This document shows, piece after piece, positions 15,743 to 26,248 of a DNA stretch of 64,000 nucleotides. Numbering within the stretch: position 1 is the stretch's first letter; the number at the start of each line of letters is the position of its first letter. The DNA is from Phycisphaerales bacterium (GTDB taxonomy: Bacteria > Planctomycetota > Phycisphaerae > Phycisphaerales > UBA1924): NCBI GenBank assembly GCA_029260455.1, contig JAJDDF010000011.1, positions 456,359-520,358 of the forward strand. Direction: 5' to 3'. A model generated the notes under the pieces. It ran no database searches, was not told where the DNA came from, and saw only the letters and a list, made by a program, of their open reading frames with translations. A program made the position numbers and the translations under genes.

Positions 15743-18700
15743 ATGAGCAGAGTGGATCAATGTCCGTCGTCTACAAAGACCAAGGACATAGCGCGCACTG
15801 GCGAAGAAGCAGCGGGCGGAGCGCACACAGTGTCCCACACTGGGCGCACATACTGGCGCAGTCTGGATGAACTTGCGGGGCGGGCGGAGTTTCGCGATTT
15901 TGTGGAGCGAGAGTTCCCGGCGCACGCAAGTGAGATGCTGCACGAATCTCGTCGCGATTTTATGAAGATCATGGGGGCGTCATTTGCCCTTGCGGGTGCG
16001 GCGGCAGTGGTGCCGGGATGCCGGCGGCCCGAGAATCCGATTCTTACGTACAACGAACGGCCCGAAGAGATTACTGAAGGCAAGCCGCTTTTTTATGCGA
16101 CAGCGCGGTTGACGCCGGGCGGTGGCGCAGAGGGTTTGCTTGCAGAGACATTTGAAGGTCGCCCGACAAAGCTAGAGGGCAATCCACTTCATCCGGGGAA
16201 CAATGGCAAGTTGACTCTGGCGGCGCAGGCGTCGGTGCTTGCGCTGTATGACCCGGATCGCGGGCCGACGGTCGCTGAGGAAATGTCCAAGCGCCGCGCG
16301 AAGAAGGATCCGAGCGGCGCGACCGTGTTCAAGGCGGCAACGCTTGCAGAAGTGGAAGCGCTCGGCGCAGATGTGGCGGCATTTAGTGCTACGAAAGGCA
16401 ACGGGCTTGCGTTCCTTGTCGACAAGGTGACGAGCCCGGCGCGTGACATGTTGCAGCGGCGTTTGATGGCAAAGATGCCGCGCGCAAGCTGGCATGTGTG
16501 GGAGCCGATGGATAATGAAGCGGCGCTTGCGGGTTCGCAGATTGCATTGGGCGGTGCGTACAAGACGATGCACACGCTTGAAGATGCGAAGGTGATTGTC
16601 TCACTGGATTGCGATTTTCTTGGGCGCGAAAGTGATTTGCGCACGTTGCGGGGCTATGCCAAGGGGCGCATCAAGGAAGGGTCGCGCAAGGATCATGAGG
16701 CGTCGGACACATCGATGAGCCGCGTGTATGCGATTGAGCCATCGTTCAGTTTGACCGGCGGGCAGGCGGATCATCGGTTGCCGGTGCGTGTGGCGCAGGT
16801 GGGTGCGATTGCGATTGCGATTGCCAAGAAGCTTGGTGTGAGCAGCATCAGTGCGGATGCGGACATTCATGACATTGCGGGTGCAGAGGCGTTTGTTGAT
16901 GCAGTTGCGGCAGACCTGCTTGCCAATCGCGGCACAAGTGCGGTGATGGTCGGTGCGAATCAGGAACCAGCGGTGCATGCGCTGGCACATGCGATCAATT
17001 CGGCGCTTGGCAATACCGGCACAACGATCAATTATGTTGCGATGTCAAACGATTCTGCGGTGTCGAGTGTCGGTTCACTTGGGTCACTCACCCAGAAGAT
17101 GAACAACGGACAGGTGCAGACGCTTGTGGTGATCGGGTGCAATCCGGTCTTTGATGCACCGGCGGACTTTGACTTTGCCGCTGCTTATGCGAGCGTCAAG
17201 ACGACGATTCATCTTGGCGATGCCGATGAGACGGCTGAAGTGAGCGGGCATCACATCGGGCGCGCGACATTCCTTGAGGCGTGGGGTGATACATGGGATT
17301 GGGATGGCACGCACAGTGTTACGCAGCCGATGATTTCGCCCTTGTATGACAATTCTGTGAGCGATCTTGAGTTTTTGCAGCTGGCGCTGGGTGAAGCGCG
17401 CGATGGGTATCTCGCGGTGCGGCAGAGTGTTGCGGGTGCCATGGGTATGAGCGTCGATGATGCTCCCTTTGACAAGGTGTGGCGGCGCACGCTTCATGAT
17501 GGTGTTCGCCCGGGTTCAGCGGGCTCGAATGGCGCAGCGCGCATTCAAGGGCGCACAGCGCAGTTGGATCAGGCGCTGGCGGCGCTCAATACGACATCAG
17601 CAGATGATGGCGTTGACATTGTCTTTGAGAATGATCCCTCTACCGATGGCGGGCGCAGCACGAACAATGGGTGGTTGCAGGAAGCGCAGCACCCGATTAC
17701 GAAGTGCTGCTGGTCCAATCCGGCGCTGATCAGCCCGAAGACGGCGAAGCGGCTTGGGCTCAATACAAACCGGCACATGATTGAGCCGCAATACAACCAC
17801 ACGCAGGTGGTTGAGATTGCAGTGAATGGCGCGAGTGTGCAGGTGGCGATCTGGGTGCAGCCGGGCATTGCAGATGAAACGGTCGTGTTGCAGTGCGGGC
17901 AGGGCCGGCGCGTGTGCGGGCGCATTGGCGAGGGCACGGGGTGGGATGCGTATCCGCTGCGCCGCAGTGATGCGATGCGTCATGCCTCGGGGGCGACGGT
18001 GACGCGGGCGAAGGGCAGTTCACCGGCGCTGATTCCGAATACGCAGGATCACTGGACAATGGAAGGCCGCAGCGAACTGGTGCGCGAAATTGATCTTGAA
18101 GCCTGGAAGCACTTTGGCGATCAGGCAGGATTGAGTGAAGAAGAACAGAAGAAGGTTTCGCGCGATCAATATGACTATCTGCGCGATGGGCCGACTTTGA
18201 TGGGGATGACCTTTGCGAGCCGGTTCGGTCTTGAAGGGCATGCACCAGCAAATGCGAGTGCGTATCTGACCAAGCAGGCGTTCAACTATGTCGAGGTGGA
18301 GCGCGATGGGCGCGGGCGCGTGGTGACTGATCCTGATACGGGCGGGCCGAAGGTGAAGCGCGATGGGCAGGACCGGCCAATCGGTGCGCTGAACCGTTTT
18401 GGGCGCCGGCGTCAGCAGTGGGGCATGTCGATTGATTTGAATACATGCACAGGGTGCGGTTCGTGCACAGTGGCGTGTCAGGCGGAGAACAACATTCCGA
18501 TTGTGGGTCCGAAGGAAGTGGCCAAGGGCCGCGAAATGCAGTGGATTCGTGTGGACCGTTACTTTGCCAGCGACTGGACTGGCAGCGGTGATGGCGTGAT
18601 GAGCGATCCGAATCCGATGGTGTTTACGATGCCGGTGCCTTGCCAGCATTGTGAAAATGCGCCGTGTGAAGTGGTGTGCCCGGTCAATGCGACGACGCAT

Positions 18701-19438
18701 GATGTCGAGGGCAACAACAACATGGCGTACAACCGGTGCATCGGCACGCGGTATTGCAACAACAACTGCCCGTACAAGGTGCGCCGGTTCAACTGGTTTG
18801 ACTATGCGACCAAGCAGTATAAGGGCGGGTTTGGTCAACTTGCAGAAAATCTGGAAGACACGGCGCTTGAGGGCGTGCTGCCCAACAACGAAAATCTTGT
18901 GCCGCCGCGATTGCGCTCCAAGAGTCTTGAAGTTGCAACGATGCAGTTCAACCCGCATGTCACGGTGCGGTCGCGCGGCGTGATGGAGAAGTGCAGCTAT
19001 TGCATTCAGCGCGTGAACGCAGCGAAAGTGGAAGCGAAGCTGCATGACCTTGCGTTCGTGCCGGATGGTGCGTTCCAGACGGCGTGTCAGCAGGCGTGCC
19101 CGACTGGTGCGATCGTGTTTGGTGATATTTATGACTATGCGTCAAATGATGGCGATGGCAGCAAGGTGTACAAAGCGCGGAACAGCCAGCGGACATATGC
19201 ACTACTTGGGTATTTGAATACGCGGCCGCGCACGACCTACAAGATGCGAGTACGGAATCCAAACCCGGCGCTTGCGAGCGACGAGCGCAAGGCAAGCTGG
19301 GCAGAACCCTTCCATCATGGCGGGCATGGTGGCGGCGGTGATAGCCATGCTGCGGAGGCAACCGGTGAGCATGCGATGATTGATGGGCAGGGTCGGCGTT
19401 CGGTTCGGCTGCCTGTGCTGATGGGAGCGTTGTCATGA
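15743..19438 (+). CDS. actB: Alternative complex III subunit B, molybdopterin-like plus iron-sulfur domains
   Basis: The large periplasmic subunit (1231 residues from the ATG at 15743). A twin-arginine motif ([11 protein letters not shown]) lies near residue 70 rather than at the very N-terminus, as is usual for ActB. The first 800 residues resemble molybdopterin oxidoreductases, which in ACIII have lost the cofactor. The C-terminal part has ferredoxin-type clusters: [57 protein letters not shown] and [10 protein letters not shown], matching three 4Fe-4S and one 3Fe-4S cluster. It overlaps actC by 4 bases (ATGA). Confidence 0.93.
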   Translation: MSRVDQCPSSTKTKDIARTGEEAAGGAHTVSHTGRTYWRSLDELAGRAEFRDFVEREFPAHASEMLHESRRDFMKIMGASFALAGAAAVVPGCRRPENPILTYNERPEEITEGKPLFYATARLTPGGGAEGLLAETFEGRPTKLEGNPLHPGNNGKLTLAAQASVLALYDPDRGPTVAEEMSKRRAKKDPSGATVFKAATLAEVEALGADVAAFSATKGNGLAFLVDKVTSPARDMLQRRLMAKMPRASWHVWEPMDNEAALAGSQIALGGAYKTMHTLEDAKVIVSLDCDFLGRESDLRTLRGYAKGRIKEGSRKDHEASDTSMSRVYAIEPSFSLTGGQADHRLPVRVAQVGAIAIAIAKKLGVSSISADADIHDIAGAEAFVDAVAADLLANRGTSAVMVGANQEPAVHALAHAINSALGNTGTTINYVAMSNDSAVSSVGSLGSLTQKMNNGQVQTLVVIGCNPVFDAPADFDFAAAYASVKTTIHLGDADETAEVSGHHIGRATFLEAWGDTWDWDGTHSVTQPMISPLYDNSVSDLEFLQLALGEARDGYLAVRQSVAGAMGMSVDDAPFDKVWRRTLHDGVRPGSAGSNGAARIQGRTAQLDQALAALNTTSADDGVDIVFENDPSTDGGRSTNNGWLQEAQHPITKCCWSNPALISPKTAKRLGLNTNRHMIEPQYNHTQVVEIAVNGASVQVAIWVQPGIADETVVLQCGQGRRVCGRIGEGTGWDAYPLRRSDAMRHASGATVTRAKGSSPALIPNTQDHWTMEGRSELVREIDLEAWKHFGDQAGLSEEEQKKVSRDQYDYLRDGPTLMGMTFASRFGLEGHAPANASAYLTKQAFNYVEVERDGRGRVVTDPDTGGPKVKRDGQDRPIGALNRFGRRRQQWGMSIDLNTCTGCGSCTVACQAENNIPIVGPKEVAKGREMQWIRVDRYFASDWTGSGDGVMSDPNPMVFTMPVPCQHCENAPCEVVCPVNATTHDVEGNNNMAYNRCIGTRYCNNNCPYKVRRFNWFDYATKQYKGGFGQLAENLEDTALEGVLPNNENLVPPRLRSKSLEVATMQFNPHVTVRSRGVMEKCSYCIQRVNAAKVEAKLHDLAFVPDGAFQTACQQACPTGAIVFGDIYDYASNDGDGSKVYKARNSQRTYALLGYLNTRPRTTYKMRVRNPNPALASDERKASWAEPFHHGGHGGGGDSHAAEATGEHAMIDGQGRRSVRLPVLMGALS

Positions 19439-21012
19439 GTGCGATTCATCCCGATGAAGCGACAGCAATCGGATTGGTTCGCCCGGGCAGTGTGCGGGAG
19501 CGTGACCCTGTGACCATCGACGGCACAGTGACGAGCGACCCGACGCAGCGTCCGCCACTGGTGCTTGGTGATCACGATTTCCATTCGGTGACCGAGACGG
19601 TGTGCGGGTGGATTCAGCAGAAGACGCCGCGCTGGTGGATGGCAGCGTTCAGTGTGTCAGCGAGTGTTGCCGGTTTCGGCACGTTGATGATTTTGTATCT
19701 GATCATCACGGGCGTGGGTGTGTGGGGTCTGAACAACCCGATGACCTGGGGTTGGGCGATCGTGAACTTTGTGTGGTGGGTTGGTATCGGGCACGCGGGG
19801 ACGCTGATTTCTGCGATTTTGTGTTTGTTCAAACAGAAGTGGCGCGTATCGATCAACCGGTTTGCCGAGGCGATGACGATCTTTGCGGTCATTTGTGCGG
19901 GCACGTTCCCGGGGATTCATGTCGGGCGTGTGTGGATGGCGTGGATGCTTTTTCCCATTCCCAACAGCAATTCAATCTGGCCCAATTTCCGCAGCCCGTT
20001 GCTTTGGGACGTGTTTGCGGTGGGGACCTATTTCACAGTGTCACTTTTATTCTGGTACATGGGCATGATTCCGGACATCGCGACCTTACGTGACCGGTGC
20101 GTGAAGATGATGAAGGTGCCTGTGACTGTTGGGCCGATGTGGGCGCCGCATCCGCTGCCGGACTTTGTGAAGCGTGCGACGACGTTTCAACTGCCGATGT
20201 ACAAAGTTGGCGCGATGGCGTACAGCGTCCTTGCCTTGGGCTGGCGATTCTCGAGTCGGCACTGGTGGAACTACGAAAAGGCATACATTTTGCTTGCGGG
20301 CGTGGCGACGCCGCTGGTATTGAGCGTTCACTCGGTGGTGTCGTTCGACTTTGCGGTATCTATTGTGCCCGGGTGGCACACGACGATCTTCCCGCCGTAC
20401 TTTGTTGCGGGTGCAATCTTTTCCGGCTTTGCGATGGTGTTGACGTTGTTGATACCAGCGCGGGAGTTGTATCCGGGCATGAAGGATTTCGTGACGGCCC
20501 GCACGCTTGAGAACATGTGCAAGATCATCACAGTGACAGGTTCGATGGTGGGCTTTGCGTACATCACGGAATTCTTCATCTCGTGGTATGGCGGCAATCC
20601 CTACGAACAAGGGGCGTTTATCCAGCGTGCCTTTGGGCAATATTGGTGGGCGTATGCTGCGATGATGTTCTGCAATGTTCTCAGCCCGCATGTGTTCTGG
20701 TTCAAGTGGTGCAGGACGACGCCTTGGTTCATCTTCGGGATGTCGATCATTGTGAATATTGGCATGTGGTTCGAGCGATTCGTGATCGTCAGTTCACTGT
20801 CTACGGATTACATGCCGTCGAGTTGGGCGTATTACAGCCCGACATTTGTCGACATCATGACATTCGTGGGTACGCTTGGCATCTTCATGACGTTATTCCT
20901 GTTGTTCTGCCGATTCCTGCCCATGCTTCCGATCTCAGAAGTGAAGAACGTGTTGCACGCGGCGCACGCACACCTGCATCCGCATGATGATCACAGCAAG
21001 GGAGGGCACTGA
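19435..21012 (+). CDS. actC: Alternative complex III subunit C, NrfD/PsrC-like quinol-binding membrane protein
   Basis: A 525-residue protein with about ten membrane helices and the NrfD-like pattern ([23 protein letters not shown], then [13 protein letters not shown]). In ACIII this subunit holds the quinol site and probably a proton path. The C-terminus is His-rich. The start ATG lies in the actB stop overlap. The downstream actD ATG lies one base after the actC stop. It is related to actF further down, the second NrfD-like subunit. Confidence 0.93.
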   Translation: MSAIHPDEATAIGLVRPGSVRERDPVTIDGTVTSDPTQRPPLVLGDHDFHSVTETVCGWIQQKTPRWWMAAFSVSASVAGFGTLMILYLIITGVGVWGLNNPMTWGWAIVNFVWWVGIGHAGTLISAILCLFKQKWRVSINRFAEAMTIFAVICAGTFPGIHVGRVWMAWMLFPIPNSNSIWPNFRSPLLWDVFAVGTYFTVSLLFWYMGMIPDIATLRDRCVKMMKVPVTVGPMWAPHPLPDFVKRATTFQLPMYKVGAMAYSVLALGWRFSSRHWWNYEKAYILLAGVATPLVLSVHSVVSFDFAVSIVPGWHTTIFPPYFVAGAIFSGFAMVLTLLIPARELYPGMKDFVTARTLENMCKIITVTGSMVGFAYITEFFISWYGGNPYEQGAFIQRAFGQYWWAYAAMMFCNVLSPHVFWFKWCRTTPWFIFGMSIIVNIGMWFERFVIVSSLSTDYMPSSWAYYSPTFVDIMTFVGTLGIFMTLFLLFCRFLPMLPISEVKNVLHAAHAHLHPHDDHSKGGH

Positions 21013-21013
21013 G

Positions 21014-21607
21014 ATGACACTGAACTCAGCAGCACCCCCACCATGTGAAACCTTTGCCGTGATGGGCGTCTTTGCGGATGTGCCTGCGGTGTTTAGCGCA
21101 GCGGAGCAGTGCCGCGATGAAGGGTTCACGAAGTGGGATGTGTTTTCACCCTTCCCGATTCATGGGATCAATGAGGCGATGGGCTTGAAGGCAAGCAAGG
21201 TTGCCTATGTCATGGGCACGGGTGCGATTTTGGGCGTGGCGACGGCGGTGATCATGCAGGGATGGACGGCGGCGGGCGCTGACATTCACATTTCCTGGTT
21301 GAGTCAGCTTTCTGGGTACAACGTCAACACAGCGGGCAAGCCTCTCTTTGCGTGGGAGCAGTTCCTGCCTGTGATTTTCGAACTCGGCGTGCTTTTCAGT
21401 GCGTTCGGGGCGCTGCTCGGGATGTTGGCGCTCAATGGACTGCCGCGGCATCACCATCCATTGATGACAAGCGAGCATTTTCTGAGTTGCAGTGATGATG
21501 GGTTTGTGATTGCTATCGAGGCAGCGGACCCGAAGTTTGATGAACAGGAGACGTCGTCATACCTGAAATCACTTGGCGCAACGCATGTGGAGGTGGTGAA
21601 GTCATGA
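21014..21607 (+). CDS. actD: Alternative complex III subunit D (DUF3341)
   Basis: A 197-residue protein with the DUF3341 features: FAVMGVFADVPAVFSAAEQCRDEGF, KWDVFSPFPIHGINEAMGL and two membrane helices (TGAILGVATAVIMQGWTA; FELGVLFSAFGALLGMLAL). GAGGG precedes the ATG at 21014. It caps the NrfD-like subunit in the known complex and carries no cofactor. It overlaps actE by 4 bases. Confidence 0.92.
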   Translation: MTLNSAAPPPCETFAVMGVFADVPAVFSAAEQCRDEGFTKWDVFSPFPIHGINEAMGLKASKVAYVMGTGAILGVATAVIMQGWTAAGADIHISWLSQLSGYNVNTAGKPLFAWEQFLPVIFELGVLFSAFGALLGMLALNGLPRHHHPLMTSEHFLSCSDDGFVIAIEAADPKFDEQETSSYLKSLGATHVEVVKS

Positions 21608-22407
21608 CGCTTGCCAGGTCCACACGTTTGATGAAGGGTGTCGGGTTCGCGCTTTTGTGCGCGATTGTGCTGTCTGGGTGTCGCGGCGATCGATCTGAGA
21701 AGAGACCGCGCGAGTTTTTGCCCGATCTAGACAATCAGCCGAAGTACAAGGCGCAATCGGAGAGTCATTTCTTCAAGGACTTTGAGAGTTCAGAGCGCAA
21801 TGGCGAGAACTGGGGCCGCACGATGCGCATGCCTGTTGCGGGCACGGTGCCATTTGGTCGGCATTCCACAGCGCAGCCGGTGGCGAATGTTGATTATTCG
21901 ATGCGTGCAGATTTTCTCAAGGCGGATGACCGCGTGTACAAGGGGCGCGACGCGAACGGGCAGTTTGTCCAGCGTATTCCGATTCCGGTGACGGAAGAAC
22001 TGATCGCGATGGGCCGAGAGCAGTTCGGTATTTATTGCATCGTGTGTCATGGCGGGACGGGCGCGGGTGATGGAATCGTTGGGCGGCAGTTTGCCTCGCC
22101 GCCCGCGAGTTATCACGACCCGAAGTACATTCCCGGCTTGAGTGAGGATCCCGATCGTTGGCGTGACGGGTTCCTCTTCGACGCATTGCGCAATGGTGTT
22201 CCTTTTGCGCCGGGCGATTACAGTTCATACAAGATGCGGCCTTACGGTTCGCGCGTGAGCGTCGAAGAATCTTGGGCGATTGTGGCGTACATTCGCACGC
22301 TGCAGATGACTCGGCGCGGCACACTTGAGATGCTCAATGAGACGGATCGTCGTCGGCTTCAATCGCAAACGCGCCCGACGCCGGGGCCCGCAGGAGGTGC
22401 ATCATGA
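21604..22407 (+). CDS. actE: Alternative complex III subunit E, monoheme cytochrome c lipoprotein
   Basis: The N-terminus MTLARSTRLMKGVGF leads to a lipobox ending VLSGC, so it is a lipid-anchored protein. One heme site, CIVCH, lies in the middle with GGTGAGDG after it, and a methionine ligand is probably in YKMRPYG. The length is 267 residues. In ACIII this subunit passes electrons to a soluble cytochrome c or straight to the caa3 oxidase. It overlaps actF by 4 bases. Confidence 0.93.
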   Translation: MTLARSTRLMKGVGFALLCAIVLSGCRGDRSEKRPREFLPDLDNQPKYKAQSESHFFKDFESSERNGENWGRTMRMPVAGTVPFGRHSTAQPVANVDYSMRADFLKADDRVYKGRDANGQFVQRIPIPVTEELIAMGREQFGIYCIVCHGGTGAGDGIVGRQFASPPASYHDPKYIPGLSEDPDRWRDGFLFDALRNGVPFAPGDYSSYKMRPYGSRVSVEESWAIVAYIRTLQMTRRGTLEMLNETDRRRLQSQTRPTPGPAGGAS

Positions 22408-23702
22408 GCGTTGCGCCGCACTTTGATCTTGAGCGAGTCTTTTCGAAAGACAATGTTGAAACCGGGCCGACGTTGCGCAGGATTGGCTCCGCGGTGTTAC
22501 TGATCGGCGCGGTGTTCGTCGCGATTGCGGTGGTCATGGGGTTTGCTGGCGATGCGACGATGAAGGCGCTGACCCTTCATTCGCTGCAGATTGGTGCGAT
22601 TGTTGCTCTTGGGTTCCCGCTTGGTGCACTTGGGTTTTCGATGATTTTGCACGCGGTGAATGCCGGGTGGTGGGTGCTGTTGCGCAGGCAGTTTGAGAAT
22701 GTTTTTTCGCTGTACTGGGTTGGATGCGCGTTTGTTGTTGGCGTATTTGCGCTGCAATGGGTGTTCATCAATGTGGGCGGTGGTGCAGCGGCAGGTGGTG
22801 CCCACGCAGAGGCAGCGCAGCATGTCACACCATATCTGTGGCACTGGATGGACCCGGCGCACACAACGGGCGATGGTTTGTACGCGCACAAGTCGCCATT
22901 TCTGAATGTGCCGTTCTTTGTGGGGCGTATGGCGCTGTACTTCATCGTGTGGGGCGGACTGGTTACGTTCTTCCTGAATCAGGGTCGTCAACAGGAAGAA
23001 ACAAATGATGCGATGGCGACCGTTCGCATGGGGCGTGCATCGTGCATCGGTTTGATTGTGTGGGCATTTACGACGGCGTTCGCAGCGTTCGACTGGATCA
23101 TGGCACTTGATTATCACTGGTTCAGCACGATGTTCGGTGTGTGGTTCTTTGCGGCAAATACGGTTTCGGCGCTGGCGCTCTTGAGCCTAATCTTTGTGTT
23201 GCTCAAAACATTCGGGCGGGCGCACGGTGCGATCACAGATGAGCATTTGCACGACATGGGCAAGTTGGTGTTTGGATTCACGGTGTTCTGGGCGTATATC
23301 AGCTTCAGTCAGTATTTTCTGATCTGGTACGCGAATATTCCGGAAGAGACAATGTGGTTCAATGTGCGCAGGGCAGAGTGGACGTGGCTCAGTTGGGTGC
23401 TTCCGATTTGCCACTTTATTGTGCCGTTTGTGTTTTTGATTCCTCGCCCGGCGCGGCGAAGCGGACTTGTGCTTGGCATTGTGTCAGTATGGATCATTGT
23501 ATTGCACATGTTTGATGTGTTCTGGAACATCCGGCCGCAGGTTCGCGGGGTGAATCATTTCACCATGACTGATGTGCTCGGTGTGCTTGGGCCGGTGTTG
23601 GTGTTTGGCGGATTTCTGATGATGCGGATCGCTTCGCGGGCGGTGATTCCGACGAATGACCCGCGCCAAGATGAGGCGTTGACTCACAAGAACTATGTGT
23701 AA
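22404..23702 (+). CDS. actF: Alternative complex III subunit F, second NrfD-like membrane protein
   Basis: A 432-residue protein with about ten membrane helices. Features of ActF are WVLLRRQFENVF, the FVGRMALYFIVWGGLV helix, AFDWIMALDYHWFSTMFGVWFFA and YISFSQYFLIWYANIPEET. It pairs with ActC in the known structures and is thought to be involved in proton translocation or stability. The next gene starts 46 bases on. No separate actG was found; the small protein at 23749 may or may not fill that place. Confidence 0.92.
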   Translation: MSVAPHFDLERVFSKDNVETGPTLRRIGSAVLLIGAVFVAIAVVMGFAGDATMKALTLHSLQIGAIVALGFPLGALGFSMILHAVNAGWWVLLRRQFENVFSLYWVGCAFVVGVFALQWVFINVGGGAAAGGAHAEAAQHVTPYLWHWMDPAHTTGDGLYAHKSPFLNVPFFVGRMALYFIVWGGLVTFFLNQGRQQEETNDAMATVRMGRASCIGLIVWAFTTAFAAFDWIMALDYHWFSTMFGVWFFAANTVSALALLSLIFVLLKTFGRAHGAITDEHLHDMGKLVFGFTVFWAYISFSQYFLIWYANIPEETMWFNVRRAEWTWLSWVLPICHFIVPFVFLIPRPARRSGLVLGIVSVWIIVLHMFDVFWNIRPQVRGVNHFTMTDVLGVLGPVLVFGGFLMMRIASRAVIPTNDPRQDEALTHKNYV

Positions 23703-23748
23703 CTGGAAACGTGTGACTGAAAAGTATGTGTAATTGGGAATGTGAACG

Positions 23749-24129
23749 ATGAGTGACACACACGATGAACATGGGCACGGTGAGCTTGGCGATTGGTTTC
23801 GCCATTCGACATCGGAATCAGATTCGACTCAGGTGAGCCATGGGGATTTCAATGGCTATGGCATTGGTGCTTTTTTGCTTTCGGTGATTATTGTCACGTT
23901 TGTCACTATTGTGGTGGTTGTCGGTTGGCTTGAGCGTTCAATTGCAGGGCGAGAGGTTGCTGTGCAACAGGGCCGCACATCTCTTTTAGCGGGTTCTTAC
24001 AACGAATCGGTGGCGAAATGGGAAGGTGAATTGTTGGGCGATCCGGTGTGGCTTGATGAGCAGGCTGTTCGGTTGCCGCTTGATTCGGCGGCGACGCAAG
24101 TGGTAAGGATGTATTCGGCGCAACGATGA
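23749..24129 (+). CDS. Small single-helix membrane protein of unknown function in the respiratory cluster
   Basis: A 126-residue protein. The first 45 residues are rich in His, Asp and Ser (DTHDEHGHGELGDWFRHSTS), then FLLSVIIVTFVTIVVVVGWL forms one membrane helix, and the last 60 residues face the outside or periplasm. There are no cysteines, so no heme or copper site of the usual kind. It sits between actF and the SCO gene and overlaps the latter by 4 bases (ATGA), so it is co-translated with the electron transport genes. It could be an ACIII accessory subunit or an assembly factor. I do not recognise a family. Confidence 0.8.
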   Translation: MSDTHDEHGHGELGDWFRHSTSESDSTQVSHGDFNGYGIGAFLLSVIIVTFVTIVVVVGWLERSIAGREVAVQQGRTSLLAGSYNESVAKWEGELLGDPVWLDEQAVRLPLDSAATQVVRMYSAQR

Positions 24130-25064
24130 TGTGGCAAAACGTTCCAATACGAGGCGCACAACGATGGAGGACGCAGCGGCGCGGTGCGTGTGCGCTGATG
24201 CTGGCATTGCTTGGGATGGTTGCAGTTTCAGCGGATGCGCAGCGTGTGCTTGATGGCATACCGCAGACTGACGGTGTCGGCCTGACGATGAAGGTTGGCG
24301 AATCCTTGCCGCTTGAAACACCATTCAAAAATGCGGGAAATACCGATGTTCAGTTGCAAGAGGTGTTTGATGGTGAACGCCCGGTGCTGTTGTTGTTTGT
24401 GTATTTCGACTGTCCGTTGCAGTGTCCATTTACCATGCAGCAGGCGCAGGGGCTGATGAATGAACTGCATGATGCCTATTCATGGACCGCAGGTGAACAA
24501 TATCGCCTGTTGGTGATGAGCTTTGATCACAACGACACGCCGCGCAGCGCCAAACAACAGCGTGAGGCATTTCTGCTCGGGTTGAATTTCGAACCGCTTG
24601 CGGGCGGCATTGAATTCTGGACGGGCGAAGCGAAACACATTCGTACGTTCGCAGATGCGGCGGGGTTCTACTACAAGTACATGCCCGAGATTGATGAATT
24701 TTCGCATGTGTCATCGCTGATCTATGTGCAGTCTGATGGCACGATCCATAACTATATGAAGGGTTTCCCATTTCCCGCACCGCAGGTTCGCCTTGGCTTA
24801 CTTGAAGCTAGCGCGGGGACACAGGGCACGGTGTTCGAGCAGGTGTTGCAGTTTTGTTATTCCTGGTCGGACAGCGAGGGGAAGTACACGTTGCAGGCAA
24901 AGCGCGTGATGGCGCTCGCGGGTGGCGTCACGGTCATGGCGGTTGGCACGTTACTTGGCGGGTTATTTCTGACCGGACGAGTGCGCAGTGGGCAGCGTCA
25001 AACGGTTGACGGCGCAGAAAATGCGAGTATGACGATGACGAATCCGACGAAAGTGGGGCGGTGA
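24126..25064 (+). CDS. SCO1/SenC-type copper chaperone
   Basis: It would deliver copper to the CuA centre of oxidase subunit II. An N-terminal signal (MLALLGMVAVSADA) leads to a thioredoxin-like domain with the copper motif CPLQC in FVYFDCPLQCPFT and a histidine in FSHVSSLIYV. An additional C-terminal membrane helix (ALAGGVTVMAVGTLLGGLFLTG) anchors it, giving 312 residues; this C-terminal anchor is a common variation of bacterial SCO proteins. It lies just before the gene for its likely client. Confidence 0.92.
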   Translation: MMWQNVPIRGAQRWRTQRRGACALMLALLGMVAVSADAQRVLDGIPQTDGVGLTMKVGESLPLETPFKNAGNTDVQLQEVFDGERPVLLLFVYFDCPLQCPFTMQQAQGLMNELHDAYSWTAGEQYRLLVMSFDHNDTPRSAKQQREAFLLGLNFEPLAGGIEFWTGEAKHIRTFADAAGFYYKYMPEIDEFSHVSSLIYVQSDGTIHNYMKGFPFPAPQVRLGLLEASAGTQGTVFEQVLQFCYSWSDSEGKYTLQAKRVMALAGGVTVMAVGTLLGGLFLTGRVRSGQRQTVDGAENASMTMTNPTKVGR

Positions 25065-25066
25065 AC

Positions 25067-26206
25067 ATGAGCGTGTTGGGCGCTGAAAGCTGGTGGTCTC
25101 GCCTGTGGTTCCGCGAATCGGGCTCGACGTTTGTCCCGAGCAGCGATGCGCTGTTCTTCTTTATCTTCACGGTGTCAGCGATTGCGTTTGTCGGGCTGAT
25201 GTTCGCGATGCTCTGGTTCGGCGTGATGTATCGGCGCTCGAAAGTGGGCAATGTTGCAGAGGTTTCGAGCCCGCACAATACGAAACTTGAGATCACATGG
25301 TCGGTGATACCGGCGATTGTGATGGCCATCATGTTCTACTGGGGATTTCAGGATTATCTCAAGAAATTGATTGCGCCATCGGATGCGATGAATGTGTATG
25401 TGACAGCATCGCAATGGGCCTGGGAGTTCACCTATCCCGATGGCGGGGGTACGCTCGAAAGTGAAATGATCGGTGTGAAGGTGAGCCCGGTGATTGCCTT
25501 TCCTGCGGGTAAGCCGGTGAAATTGATCATGACATCGCGTGATGTGATTCACGCATTCTTTGTGCCGTCATTTCGTACCAAGCGTGACATTTTCCCGAAC
25601 CGGTACACCACGCTGTGGTTCGAGCCGACGGATCGTGTGACGCATACCTTTAGTGCAGATGACAAGAAGCTTGTGCCTGTAGACCCGAATCGTCCGGGGT
25701 ATTATCTGTTTTGCGCTGAGTATTGCGGCGATCAGCATTCACAGATGGCAGGTCGTGTCGCGATTGTCTCGGATACGGATTATGTGAAGTGGCGCAATGC
25801 CCAACTCGATACAAGCGGTATTCCGTTGCGCGACCTTGGTGAGATCCTGTACTTCAACAAGGGATGCTCGGCGTGCCACACCGTAGATGGAAGCAAGAAC
25901 ACGGGGCCGACGTGGCAGGGCATCTGGGGGACGAACGATCACGCGGTTGGTTGGACGCCCCCGTCGGGCAGTGATGCCAAAGCGGGCGTGGTCGGGCCGG
26001 AATATATTCGGCAGTCGATTCTTGATCCGTCGGCGTACATTGTGCCGGGCTTTACGAATCAGATGACGTCGTATCAGGGGCGGGTAACAGATCGTGAGAT
26101 TTTGGCGCTGATGACCTATATCAAATGGCTCAATTCTGATTTCCGAGAAGAAGCCGAGGCCGATGGTGTGCGTGAACTTGATGAACGAGGCCTTGTGGCC
26201 AACTGA
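25067..26206 (+). CDS. ctaC: Cytochrome c oxidase subunit II with fused cytochrome c domain (caa3 type)
   Basis: Two N-terminal membrane helices precede a cupredoxin domain with the CuA ligands in CAEYCGDQHSQM plus a histidine near VIHAFFVPSF. A cytochrome c domain with CSACH and a methionine in TNQMTSYQG follows, which defines a caa3 oxidase. The ATG at 25067 follows a GTG at 25061 in the same frame. The SCO stop overlaps by a few bases. Length (380 residues) fits the fused class. Confidence 0.95.
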   Translation: MSVLGAESWWSRLWFRESGSTFVPSSDALFFFIFTVSAIAFVGLMFAMLWFGVMYRRSKVGNVAEVSSPHNTKLEITWSVIPAIVMAIMFYWGFQDYLKKLIAPSDAMNVYVTASQWAWEFTYPDGGGTLESEMIGVKVSPVIAFPAGKPVKLIMTSRDVIHAFFVPSFRTKRDIFPNRYTTLWFEPTDRVTHTFSADDKKLVPVDPNRPGYYLFCAEYCGDQHSQMAGRVAIVSDTDYVKWRNAQLDTSGIPLRDLGEILYFNKGCSACHTVDGSKNTGPTWQGIWGTNDHAVGWTPPSGSDAKAGVVGPEYIRQSILDPSAYIVPGFTNQMTSYQGRVTDREILALMTYIKWLNSDFREEAEADGVRELDERGLVAN

Positions 26207-26248
26207 TCTTGAGCGTGCGGGGGAGGAATCCTCCGGGGAGCAAGTGTG

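Noticed and set aside
18020..19045. 341-codon open frame opposite actB
   Set aside because: It is antisense to the iron-sulfur domain; the His/Arg-rich translation lacks any known feature.
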